Below are positions 32,082 through 39,907 of a DNA stretch of 64,000 nucleotides, in pieces (position 1 is the stretch's first letter; each line of letters opens with the position of its first letter). Below the pieces are notes generated by a model. It was given only the letters and a program-made list of their open reading frames with translations, did no database searches and was not told the DNA's origin. The stretch is from Actinoplanes sp. SE50/110 (GTDB lineage Bacteria; Actinomycetota; Actinomycetes; Mycobacteriales; Micromonosporaceae). The position numbers were made by a program, and so were the translations under genes. Location: assembly GCF_900119315.1 (NCBI RefSeq), contig NZ_LT827010.1, forward strand, positions 8,798,001-8,862,000. The letters run 5' to 3'.

Positions 32082-33986
32082 GTGTCTAATAAACGCCGCG
32101 CCGCGCATCTGCTGCTGGCCGGTCTCACCGCCACCACGGTCTGGTCGACCGGGTTGGCCGCGCCCGCACACGCCGCCGGGACCGCCACCACCGCCGCCGC
32201 CGGGACGGTTGCCGACCCGACCAACGTCGCCACCGACGAGGACAAGGTCAAGGCCGCCGCCGCCATCGGCGTCAACCCCGGCATCGACCTGCTCGTCCTG
32301 AACGACCAGGCTTTCGTCTTCGCCCTCTACCAGCGCGACGAGGCCGGGCCGTACGTGAAGGCCGAGGCGCTGCGCACCTACCTGTCGTCGGACCCGCACG
32401 CCGCCTACGACTTCATCGTCAATGGCATCTTCGTGGCGGCCGACGACGACGCGCACGCCAAGATCGTCGAGGAGACCGCCAAGGCCCGCCGCCGTTCGGT
32501 CGCGGTGACCGTGGGGCTCGACCCGTCCGAGACGGCGCTGATCGAGAGGAACGACCGCGACTTCATCTTCGCGGTGTGGCAGCGGGTCACCGCGGGCAGC
32601 CACGTCTGGACCGCCGCCCAGGCGGCGATCGCCGACGGCACCGGCCAGGCCGAGTGGGACGCCTTCCTGAACACCGGGGCGGCGGCCGCCGCCGAGCAGG
32701 ATCTGCGCGACATTATCGTCGACGGCGACGAGGCGCAGGCCGCGAAGCTGCGGGCCGCCCAGCTCGTCGCCGCCAAAAAGTCGCTGCTGCAGCTGTTGCT
32801 GCTGCCGGTGACCGACGAGCTGGTGAACGCGCCGGACCGGCAGTTCGTGCTCCACATCCACAACAACGCCAAGGGCGACGAGGTCTCGCTGGCTTCCCAG
32901 GTCGCGCTCAACACGCCGGACGACAAGCTGGCGCAGGCGCTGACCGACTTCATCTTCACCGGCGGCGCGGCCGCCAACAAGCGGGACGAGGACGCCGCCG
33001 CTGCCAAGGAACTCGCCGGTTACAAGACCCGCGTCACCGCCATCCGGGACGCCGCCAAGACCGACGGCTGGCTGCCCAACCTGCTCGCCGCGGCGAACCA
33101 GGCGCTCACCACCGGCACCCTGGTCGCGCTGCAGGCCTTCCTGCTCAAGGGCCAGGACGAGGCGCGGGCCAAGGACCAGAAGTCGTGGGGCAACGTGGCG
33201 CTCGCCGGCGACCGGGTCGGCATCCTCACCAACAACAGCGTCGCGTACGTCAAGGAGGGCACTCCGGCCGCGACGTCCTGGGTCAACGAGTACCCCGGCG
33301 GCGTGAAGCAGCTCGTCCTCGCCGGCAACCGGATCGGCGTGCTGCTCACCAACGGCGACGCCTACGTCAAGGAGGGCGGCCTCAGCACCGGTTGGGTGCT
33401 GGAGCAGAGCAACGTCAAGCAATTGACCCTGGCCGGCACCCGGATCGGCGTGGTGCTCACCAACGGCATCGCCTATGTCAAGGAGGGTGGCCTCAGCGCC
33501 GCCTGGGTGATGGAGTACCAGGGCGTCCAGCAGCTCGCGCTGACCACCAACCGGATCGGCGTGGTGCTCACCAACGGCATCGCCTACGTCAAGGAGGGTG
33601 GCCTCAGCACCGGCTGGTCCACCCAGCGCTCCGGGATCAAGGACATCACGCTGACCACCACCCGGATCGGCCTGCTCGGCACGGACGGCACCGCGTACGT
33701 CAAGGAGGGCGCCATCACCGGCACCACCTGGATCACCGAGCTGACCGGGGTCAAGCAGTACGTCCTCAACGGCACCCGGATCGCCGCGCTCACCACCGGC
33801 GGCATCGCCTGGGTCAAGGAGGGCGGCGTCAGCACGGCGTGGGTGAACGAGGAGGACAACGTCGCCAAGCTGGCGCTCGACGGTGACCGGATCGCGGTGC
33901 TGTTCACCGACGGCACCACCGCGCTCAAGGACGGCGGCCTGAGCGCCCTCTGGACCAGCCAGAAGAGCGTCGGCCCGCTCAGCTGA
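32082..33986 (+). CDS. Secreted ALF-repeat protein with seven C-terminal YVKEGG-type repeats
   Basis: 634 residues from GTG 32082, preceded by GGGGGAA; the longer frame upstream is rejected. The signal peptide (about 1-31) and ALF region (to about 353) match the protein at 24803-26692 at roughly four of five positions by eye, including HLLLAGLTATTVWST and SLLQLLLLPVTDE. After LLKGQD the two diverge completely. Here seven repeats of 36-38 residues follow, each built as LxLxxxRIGVLLTNGxAYVKEGGLSxxWV, a one-blade-per-repeat pattern compatible with a seven-bladed, tachylectin-like propeller. No known family was recognised for this repeat. Divergent from the toxin operon; inferred surface or carbohydrate-binding partner. 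Confidence 0.84.
   Translation: MSNKRRAAHLLLAGLTATTVWSTGLAAPAHAAGTATTAAAGTVADPTNVATDEDKVKAAAAIGVNPGIDLLVLNDQAFVFALYQRDEAGPYVKAEALRTYLSSDPHAAYDFIVNGIFVAADDDAHAKIVEETAKARRRSVAVTVGLDPSETALIERNDRDFIFAVWQRVTAGSHVWTAAQAAIADGTGQAEWDAFLNTGAAAAAEQDLRDIIVDGDEAQAAKLRAAQLVAAKKSLLQLLLLPVTDELVNAPDRQFVLHIHNNAKGDEVSLASQVALNTPDDKLAQALTDFIFTGGAAANKRDEDAAAAKELAGYKTRVTAIRDAAKTDGWLPNLLAAANQALTTGTLVALQAFLLKGQDEARAKDQKSWGNVALAGDRVGILTNNSVAYVKEGTPAATSWVNEYPGGVKQLVLAGNRIGVLLTNGDAYVKEGGLSTGWVLEQSNVKQLTLAGTRIGVVLTNGIAYVKEGGLSAAWVMEYQGVQQLALTTNRIGVVLTNGIAYVKEGGLSTGWSTQRSGIKDITLTTTRIGLLGTDGTAYVKEGAITGTTWITELTGVKQYVLNGTRIAALTTGGIAWVKEGGVSTAWVNEEDNVAKLALDGDRIAVLFTDGTTALKDGGLSALWTSQKSVGPLS
33279..33980 (+). repeat. Seven-fold 36-38-codon internal repeat
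   Basis: Successive units share RIGV(V/L)LTNG followed by YVKEGGLS. Units around 33440-33500 and 33550-33610 are almost identical at DNA level, which suggests recent duplication of blades or homogenisation. Confidence 0.8.
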
Positions 33987-33999
33987 TCACGGCAACGAG

Positions 34000-34029
34000 A
34001 AGTGCCCCGGTCCGCGGACCGGGGCACTT
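34000..34029. terminator. Bidirectional intrinsic terminator
   Basis: AAGTGCCCCGGTCC (34000-34013) and its perfect complement (34016-34029) enclose a two-base loop, with A and T runs at the ends. It separates the ALF gene (stop 33986) from convergent rlmB (stop 34074). Confidence 0.9.
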
Positions 34030-34073
34030 TCCTGGCTTTCTCCTGTGCCGACCTGGCTGTTTCCGGTGGCGAC

Positions 34074-35201
34074 CTAGCCGTGTACGCGGCGGCGGGCGAC
34101 CTCGGCCAGGGTGACCGCGGCCGCGACGCTCGCGTTCAGCGACTCGACATCCGAGGCCATCGGGATGCTGACCCGCAGGTCACACGTCTCGCCGACCAGT
34201 CGGGACAGGCCGCGGCCCTCGGAGCCGACCACCACGATCAGCGGACCGATCGCCGCCTCCAGCTGGTAGAGGTCGGTCTCGCCGTCGGCGTCCAGGCCGA
34301 TCGCGGTGAAGCCCTGCTTCTGCGCCGACTTGATCGCCCGGGTCAGGTTGACCACCTGGGAGACCGGCACCCGGGCCGCCGCTCCGGCGCTGGTGCGCCA
34401 GGCGGTGGCGGTGATCCCGGCCGCGCGGCGCTCGGTCATGAACACGCCGTGCCCGCCGAACGCCGCCACCGACCGGATCACCGCGCCCACGTTGCGCGGG
34501 TCGGTCACCCCGTCCAGCGCGACCAGCAGCGGCGCGGTCTGCTCCAGCGACGCCGCGACCAGGTCGTCGAAGTCCTCGTAGGCGAACGGCGGCACCTGCA
34601 GGCCGATGCCCTGGTGCAGCACGCCACCGGTCATCCGGTCCAGCTCGTTGCGGCTGATCTCCAGGATCGGGATGCCCCGGTCGCCGGCGGTGCGGACGAT
34701 CTCCGCCACCCGCTCGTCGATGTCGATGCCCTGCACCACGTAGAGCGCGGTGGCCGACACCTGCGCGCGCAGCGCCTCGACCACCGGATTGCGGCCGAGC
34801 AGCAGCTCCGGCCCTTCCTTGGTGGGGTTGGACCGGCGGCCCGGGGCCACCCGCGGGCCACGCGGACCGGTCACCCGGCCACCGCCCCGGGACGCCTGGG
34901 CACGGGTGATGCCCGGGGCACGGCCACCGCCGCGACCCCAGGTGGTGTCCTTGGTGCCAGGCTGGCCGACCTTGGGCGTGCGGCCCTCGGCGGCCGCGGC
35001 GCGGCGCTCCTTGTCCTGCTTACGGGCGGTCTTCTCGGGCAGTTTCTCGGTGCCCGAGTAACCCTTGTGCCACGGCCGCTCGTCGGCGGGCAGGGTCTTG
35101 CCCCGGCCCTTGAGGCTGGAGCGGTTCTTTCCGCCCGAGCCGGCCGCGGCGCCCTTCTTCGAGGTGACCCGCTTGCTCGCGTTCTGTGAATTACCCGGCA
35201 T
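34074..35201 (-). CDS. rlmB: 23S rRNA (guanosine-2'-O)-methyltransferase RlmB
   Basis: 375 residues from an ATG at 35201 that shares one base with the cysS stop (TGATG). A basic, Gly/Arg/Lys-rich disordered extension of about 130 residues, common in actinobacterial members, precedes the substrate-binding domain ELLLGRNPVVEALRA and the SPOUT methyltransferase domain with the three TrmH motifs: LDGVTDPRNVGAVIRS, VVVGSEGRGLSRL and IPMASDVESLNASVAA. It methylates the 2'-OH of a guanosine in domain V of 23S rRNA. Coupled to cysS as in other actinobacteria. Confidence 0.93.
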   Translation of the reverse strand: MPGNSQNASKRVTSKKGAAAGSGGKNRSSLKGRGKTLPADERPWHKGYSGTEKLPEKTARKQDKERRAAAAEGRTPKVGQPGTKDTTWGRGGGRAPGITRAQASRGGGRVTGPRGPRVAPGRRSNPTKEGPELLLGRNPVVEALRAQVSATALYVVQGIDIDERVAEIVRTAGDRGIPILEISRNELDRMTGGVLHQGIGLQVPPFAYEDFDDLVAASLEQTAPLLVALDGVTDPRNVGAVIRSVAAFGGHGVFMTERRAAGITATAWRTSAGAAARVPVSQVVNLTRAIKSAQKQGFTAIGLDADGETDLYQLEAAIGPLIVVVGSEGRGLSRLVGETCDLRVSIPMASDVESLNASVAAAVTLAEVARRRVHG

Positions 35202-36619
35202 CAGTGCTGCTCTCCTACCGTCCAGCGCGGACCGGCCGGAGTGTCCTCCACCTGAATACCCGCGTTCTTGAGCTGGTCCCGCACCTGGTCGGCGGCCGCC
35301 CAGTCCTTCCGTGCGCGGGCCTGGGCCCGCTGTTCCAGAGCCAGCGCGACGAGACCGTCGACCACCGGCTTCAGGTTGTTGGCGCTCTCGCCGCCGTCCC
35401 AGGCGGTGTCGAGCGGGTCGATGCCGAGCACGCCGAGCATGGCCCGGACCGCGGTCAGCGCGCCCCGAATGACCGGCTCGTCGCCGGCGGCCAGCGCGGT
35501 GTTGCCCTCGCGGATCGTGTCGTGCACGACCGCGAGCGCGGCCGAGGTGTTCAGGTCGTCGTTCATCGCGTCGGCGAATGCCGGCGGCACCGCCTTGGGC
35601 CGGCCCGGGCCGACGATCTCGGCGGCCCGGTGGACGAAACCCTCGATCCGCTGGTACGCCACGGCGGCCTCGCGCAGTGCCTCGTCCGAGTAGTCGATCC
35701 GCGAGCGGTAGTGCGGGCTGCCCAGGTAGTAGCGCAGCTCGACCGGGCGGATCCCGGCCGCGGTGACCGCGGCCAGGTCGATGACGTTGCCCAGCGACTT
35801 GCTCATCTTGGACTTGCCCAGGTTCAGCAGGGCGTGGTGGACCCAGAACCGGGCGAAGCCGAGCCCGGCCGCCTGCGACTGGGCCACCTCGTTCTCGTGG
35901 TGCGGGAAGGTCAGGTCGAGGCCGCCGCCGTGGATGTCGAACTCGTCGCCGAGGTAGCGCCGGGCCATCGCGGAGCACTCGATGTGCCAGCCGGGCCGGC
36001 CGCGGCCCCACGGGGACGGCCAGTACGCGTCCTGCGGCTCGTCCGCCTTCACGCCTTTCCACAGGGCGAAGTCGCGCGGGTCGCGCTTGTCCCGCTCGGG
36101 AGCGTCGTCGGCCGACCGCATGTCGTCCGGTTTCTGCCCGGAGAGCGCGCCGTACGGCTCGTAGGACCGGACGTCGAAATAGACGTCGCCGTTGGCGGCG
36201 GCCGCCGCATAGGCGTGGCCGCGCTCGATCAGCTCGGCGATCAGGTCGTGCATCTCGGTGATGTGACCGGTGGCCAGCGGCTCGTAGGTGGGCGGCAACA
36301 CGTTCAGCGTGCGGTAGTCGTGCTCCAGCAGGAGCCGGTTCTCGAAGGCGATCGCCCAGTACGGCCGGGACTGCTCCAGCGATTTCTGCAGGATCTTGTC
36401 ATCCACGTCGGTGACGTTGCGGATGAACGTCACGTCCAGCCCCTCGTGCAGCAGCCAGCGACGGAGCACGTCGTAGTTGACCGCGGAGCGAAGGTGACCG
36501 ATATGTGGGGAAGATTGCACGGTGACGCCACACAGGTAGATCCCCACCTGACCGGGCGTCATCGGGACGAAGTCCCGGACCGATCGAGTGGCGGTGTCAT
36601 ACAAGCGAAGAGTCACCAT
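35201..36619 (-). CDS. cysS: Cysteinyl-tRNA synthetase
   Basis: 472 residues, normal for the class. HIGH signature in SSPHIGHLRS after the zinc ligand Cys in LCGVTV; further zinc ligands in WHIECSAMARR and FPHHENEVAQ; KMSKS in KSKMSKSLGN. It charges tRNA-Cys. In M. tuberculosis cysS sits directly after ispF; here the two are about 20 kb apart with the same orientation, so the conserved cluster has been split. Confidence 0.96.
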   Translation of the reverse strand: MVTLRLYDTATRSVRDFVPMTPGQVGIYLCGVTVQSSPHIGHLRSAVNYDVLRRWLLHEGLDVTFIRNVTDVDDKILQKSLEQSRPYWAIAFENRLLLEHDYRTLNVLPPTYEPLATGHITEMHDLIAELIERGHAYAAAAANGDVYFDVRSYEPYGALSGQKPDDMRSADDAPERDKRDPRDFALWKGVKADEPQDAYWPSPWGRGRPGWHIECSAMARRYLGDEFDIHGGGLDLTFPHHENEVAQSQAAGLGFARFWVHHALLNLGKSKMSKSLGNVIDLAAVTAAGIRPVELRYYLGSPHYRSRIDYSDEALREAAVAYQRIEGFVHRAAEIVGPGRPKAVPPAFADAMNDDLNTSAALAVVHDTIREGNTALAAGDEPVIRGALTAVRAMLGVLGIDPLDTAWDGGESANNLKPVVDGLVALALEQRAQARARKDWAAADQVRDQLKNAGIQVEDTPAGPRWTVGEQH

Positions 36620-36630
36620 GCAAGGGTACC

Positions 36631-36661
36631 GACCGGGGCGACGGGATTGACCGCCCCGGTC
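36631..36661 (-). terminator. Hairpin between subtilase gene and cysS
   Basis: A perfect 10-bp stem GACCGGGGCG/CGCCCCGGTC with an 11-base loop (36631-36661). It may end transcription of the upstream peptidase gene; there is no T-run and it lies only 12 bases before the cysS start, so a leader role is also possible. Confidence 0.45.
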
Positions 36662-36715
36662 GTCTCACCCGGCAACGTCCTTCTCGGGTGTTGCGGCGAA
36701 GCCCCCGCGGCGTCC

Positions 36716-38368
36716 TCAGCGACCGCCGACCGCGGCGTAGGCGTCGACGATCCCGTACCCGTAGAAGCCGTTGAAGTTCGTCCCGCCCTCGCACAGCGCG
36801 TCGAACTCGGTGGACCGGCCCTCCTGCACGTAGCTCTGCAGGCGCGGTTCCGGGCAGGCGTGCTTCGCGGCCGTGCGGTACAGGATCTGCTCGACCAGGT
36901 CCGGCGGCAGGAACCTGCCACCGTGCCGCAGGTCGGGCAGGCCGTACCGGCTGACGATCAGGGCGCCCACCCCGGCCGCGTGCGGGCTGGCCATCGAGGT
37001 GCCCTGCAGGTACGTGTAGTACCCGCACCGGCCGTCGCCGGCGCAGTCCTTGACGACCGAGCCGGCACCCGCCGCGGTGACGTTGCCGTCCGCGTCGACC
37101 AGGCCCTTCTCCTGCAGCACCTTGAGCGGGTAGGTGGAGAGGATCTCGTTGCCGACGGTCTGGAAGGTGTCGGTGCCGTAACCGTCGCGGTACCAGCCAC
37201 CGGGCGCGGCCACCGAGATCTGCTCGGTGCCGTAGTTGGAGAAGTCCGACTTGCGGCCGGACGGGCCGAGCGAGGACACCCCGATCACGTGCGGGCCCTC
37301 GACCGGCAGGTCCCAGCAGGACGCGTTGTCGATCGGGCGGGGGTACGGCGTACCGCCGTGGTCCGGGCTGGACGCGTCGGTGCGCGGCTTGCCCAGGTCC
37401 TCGTGGTTGTTGCCGAGCGCGCCGAACAGGGTCACGCCATGCGCGTGCGCGTAGTTCAGCGCCCGCCGCATGCCGGTGATGATGGCCTGCTGGCCGGCCT
37501 GGTCGGCGGGGCTGTCCGCCGGGTTGGCGGTGCAGTTGTAGAGCCACGGGTCGACGTAGAACGACATGTTCACCACGTCGATGCCCCGGTCGCCGGCGTA
37601 GGTCAGCGCGTTGACCACCGGGTCGAGGAAGAAGAACCCGGAGTCCTGACCACCCTTGAGCTCGACCAGGGTGACGTCCGGCGCGACACCGGAGACCCCG
37701 ACACCGTTGAGCGCGGCACCGATCGTGCCGGCCACGTGCGTGCCGTGCCCGCCGTCGTCGGTGCCGACCGGGTCGAGGCAGCTCGGCACCTCACAGGCGC
37801 CGTCGATGTCGACCAGGTCGGGGGCGAAGTTGCGGGACAACCGGCTGCTGAAGTGCTCGGCCAGGTCGGGGTTCGACGCGTCCAGGCCGGTGTCCAGGAC
37901 ACCGACGGTGACGCCCCGGTCCCCCTTCTCGATCCGGCGAGCCTTGTCGGCCTTGATCATCGACAGGCCCCACAGCTTGTCGTCGAGCGGGTCGGCCTTG
38001 GCCGGGCCATGGCCCTTCCCGCCGCGCGCCGCGAGACCGGCCTCCACCTTCTCGACGCCGTTCGGCGCGTATCCGATGGCCTTGCGCACGGTGGCGCCGA
38101 TCAGCGCCGCCGAGGCGCTCGCCCGGCTCTCGAACGTCGTGTCGGCCGAGGTCACCCTGTACACGCCGACGGCATCGTTGCCGCTGACCACGGTGCCGCC
38201 GGCCGCCTGGATGGCGGCCGTCGCATCCGCGGCGGAGACCCCGTCGGCGGCCACGACCGTATAGTCGACCGATGCCGCCGGCTCCGCGACCGCGGACCCT
38301 GGCGCACCGGTCAGGAACGCCAGGCCCGTCACGGTGACGACGGCGCCGGCGGTGAGGCGTCTTCTCAT
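36716..38368 (-). CDS. Secreted subtilisin-like (S8) serine peptidase
   Basis: 550 residues. Signal peptide (MRRRLTAGAVVTVTGLAFL, cut near AVAEP), an I9-like prodomain (about 32-105), then the S8 catalytic domain with Asp in VLDTGLD (about 159), His in GHGTHVAGT (about 212) and Ser in GTSMASPHAAG (about 458). Long loops rich in Cys (CEVPSC, CTANPA, CPEPRL) point to disulfides. A good ribosome site CAGGAGG precedes the ATG. The product is an exported protease; an autoprocessing prodomain is expected. It is unrelated to the S1-type protease at 15137. Confidence 0.93.
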   Translation of the reverse strand: MRRRLTAGAVVTVTGLAFLTGAPGSAVAEPAASVDYTVVAADGVSAADATAAIQAAGGTVVSGNDAVGVYRVTSADTTFESRASASAALIGATVRKAIGYAPNGVEKVEAGLAARGGKGHGPAKADPLDDKLWGLSMIKADKARRIEKGDRGVTVGVLDTGLDASNPDLAEHFSSRLSRNFAPDLVDIDGACEVPSCLDPVGTDDGGHGTHVAGTIGAALNGVGVSGVAPDVTLVELKGGQDSGFFFLDPVVNALTYAGDRGIDVVNMSFYVDPWLYNCTANPADSPADQAGQQAIITGMRRALNYAHAHGVTLFGALGNNHEDLGKPRTDASSPDHGGTPYPRPIDNASCWDLPVEGPHVIGVSSLGPSGRKSDFSNYGTEQISVAAPGGWYRDGYGTDTFQTVGNEILSTYPLKVLQEKGLVDADGNVTAAGAGSVVKDCAGDGRCGYYTYLQGTSMASPHAAGVGALIVSRYGLPDLRHGGRFLPPDLVEQILYRTAAKHACPEPRLQSYVQEGRSTEFDALCEGGTNFNGFYGYGIVDAYAAVGGR

Positions 38369-38448
38369 GGAATGCGCTCCTCCTGGAGTTGTGTCCCCCG
38401 CATCCCATCGAGAAGGGTCGCTAGACGCAAGGTCGAGAAGTGTCTATT

Positions 38449-39846
38449 TCACGGCCGTGTCATCTTCAGAACATCGAGTGCCTCGTCGAGCTGCTCCTCG
38501 GTTAGGGTGCCCGCGCTCACGTGGCCGCGTTCGATCACCACCTCGCGGATCGTGCGGCCGGTGGCCAGCGCCTGCTTGGCGATCGCGGCCGCCTCGTCGT
38601 AACCGAGCACCCGGTTGAGCGGGGTGACGATCGACGGGGAACCCTCGGCGTAGCCCCGGGCCACCTCCTCGTTCGCCGTCAGGCCCGCGACGCAGCGGTC
38701 GGCGAACAGCCGGGCCACGGCGGCCAGCAGCCGGATCGACTCCAGCAGGTTGCGGGCCATCACCGGGAGCATCACGTTCAGCTCGAAGTCACCCTGGGTG
38801 CCGGCGAAGGCGACGGTCGCGTCGTTGCCGATCACCTGGGCGCAGACCTGGCGGACCGCCTCGGGCACCACCGGGTTCACCTTGCCGGGCATGATCGACG
38901 AGCCCGGTTGCAGGTCGGGCAGGCGCAGCTCGCGCAGGCCGGCCCGGGGCCCGGAGCCCATCCAGCGGATGTCGTTGGCGATCTTGTAAAGGCTCACCGC
39001 CACCACCCGGAGCTGCCCGGACGTCTCAACCAGTGCGTCCCGGGCACCCTGCGCCTCGAAGTGGTCGCGGGCCTCGCTCAGCGGCAGGCCGGTCTGCTCC
39101 CGGAGCAGCTCGATCACCGCCGGGGCGAAACCCGGCGGGGTGTTCACCCCGGTGCCCACCGCGGTGCCGCCCAGCGGCAGCTCGCCGAGCCGGGGCAGGG
39201 TGGCGGTGAGCCGCTCGGCGCCGTTGAGCACCTGGCGTGCGTAGCCGGAGAACTCCTGGCCCAGGGTGACCGGGGTGGCGTCCATCAGGTGGGTGCGTCC
39301 GCTCTTGACCACCTCGGCCCAGGCCGTGGCCCGCTCCCGCAGCGCACCGGCCAGGTGCTCCAGGGCCGGGATCAGGTCGGCGCTGACCGCCTCGGTGGCG
39401 GCCAGGTGGATCGACGAGGGGAACACGTCGTTGCTCGACTGGGACGCGTTGACGTGGTCGTTCGGGTGCACCGGGCGGTCCAGCGCCCGGGCGGCCAGGG
39501 TGGCGATCACCTCGTTCGCGTTCATGTTCGACGAGGTGCCGGAGCCGGTCTGGAAGACGTCGATCGGGAACTGGTCGTCGTAACCACCATCGGCCACGTG
39601 CGCGGCGGCCGCGGCGATCGCCTCGGCCAGATCCTTGTCCAGCACGCCGAGCCGCGCGTTGACCTGGGCCGCGGCGCCCTTGATCCGGGCCAGGGCCCGC
39701 AGGTGCGCCGGCTCCAGGCCGCGCCCGGAGATCGGGAAGTTTTCCACCGCCCGCTGGGTCTGCGCCCGCCACAGGGCATCGGCGGGAACCCGCACCTCGC
39801 CCATGGTGTCGCGTTCGATCCGGTATCCACTCTGATCGCTCGTCAC
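38449..39846 (-). CDS. fumC: Fumarate hydratase, class II
   Basis: 465 residues from GTG 39846, eight bases after GGGAGGAT; the longer frame is an artefact. The lyase superfamily signature GSSIMPGKVNPV is present, along with the substrate loops TGSGTSSNMNANEV, HPNDHVNASQSSND and SGRTHLMDATP, as in FumC. It interconverts fumarate and malate without an iron-sulfur cluster. A perfect 14-bp palindrome lies upstream. The window also has a class I enzyme at 43658. Confidence 0.93.
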   Translation of the reverse strand: MTSDQSGYRIERDTMGEVRVPADALWRAQTQRAVENFPISGRGLEPAHLRALARIKGAAAQVNARLGVLDKDLAEAIAAAAAHVADGGYDDQFPIDVFQTGSGTSSNMNANEVIATLAARALDRPVHPNDHVNASQSSNDVFPSSIHLAATEAVSADLIPALEHLAGALRERATAWAEVVKSGRTHLMDATPVTLGQEFSGYARQVLNGAERLTATLPRLGELPLGGTAVGTGVNTPPGFAPAVIELLREQTGLPLSEARDHFEAQGARDALVETSGQLRVVAVSLYKIANDIRWMGSGPRAGLRELRLPDLQPGSSIMPGKVNPVVPEAVRQVCAQVIGNDATVAFAGTQGDFELNVMLPVMARNLLESIRLLAAVARLFADRCVAGLTANEEVARGYAEGSPSIVTPLNRVLGYDEAAAIAKQALATGRTIREVVIERGHVSAGTLTEEQLDEALDVLKMTRP

Positions 39847-39873
39847 GTCCCCATCCTCCCTCGCCGCCGGAGA

Positions 39874-39887
39874 GATCACCGGTGATC
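39874..39887. promoter_or_regulatory. 14-bp palindrome upstream of fumC
   Basis: GATCACCGGTGATC is a perfect palindrome 28 bases before the fumC start and 20 bases after the stop of the SARP gene. It could be an operator, but no regulator can be assigned. Confidence 0.35.
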
Positions 39888-39907
39888 CGCGAGACATCCC
39901 GGACCGG

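Noticed and set aside
35186..38602. A 1138-codon open frame across cysS and the subtilase gene
   Set aside because: It runs antisense through two well supported genes and an intergenic hairpin; composition is that of a shadow frame.
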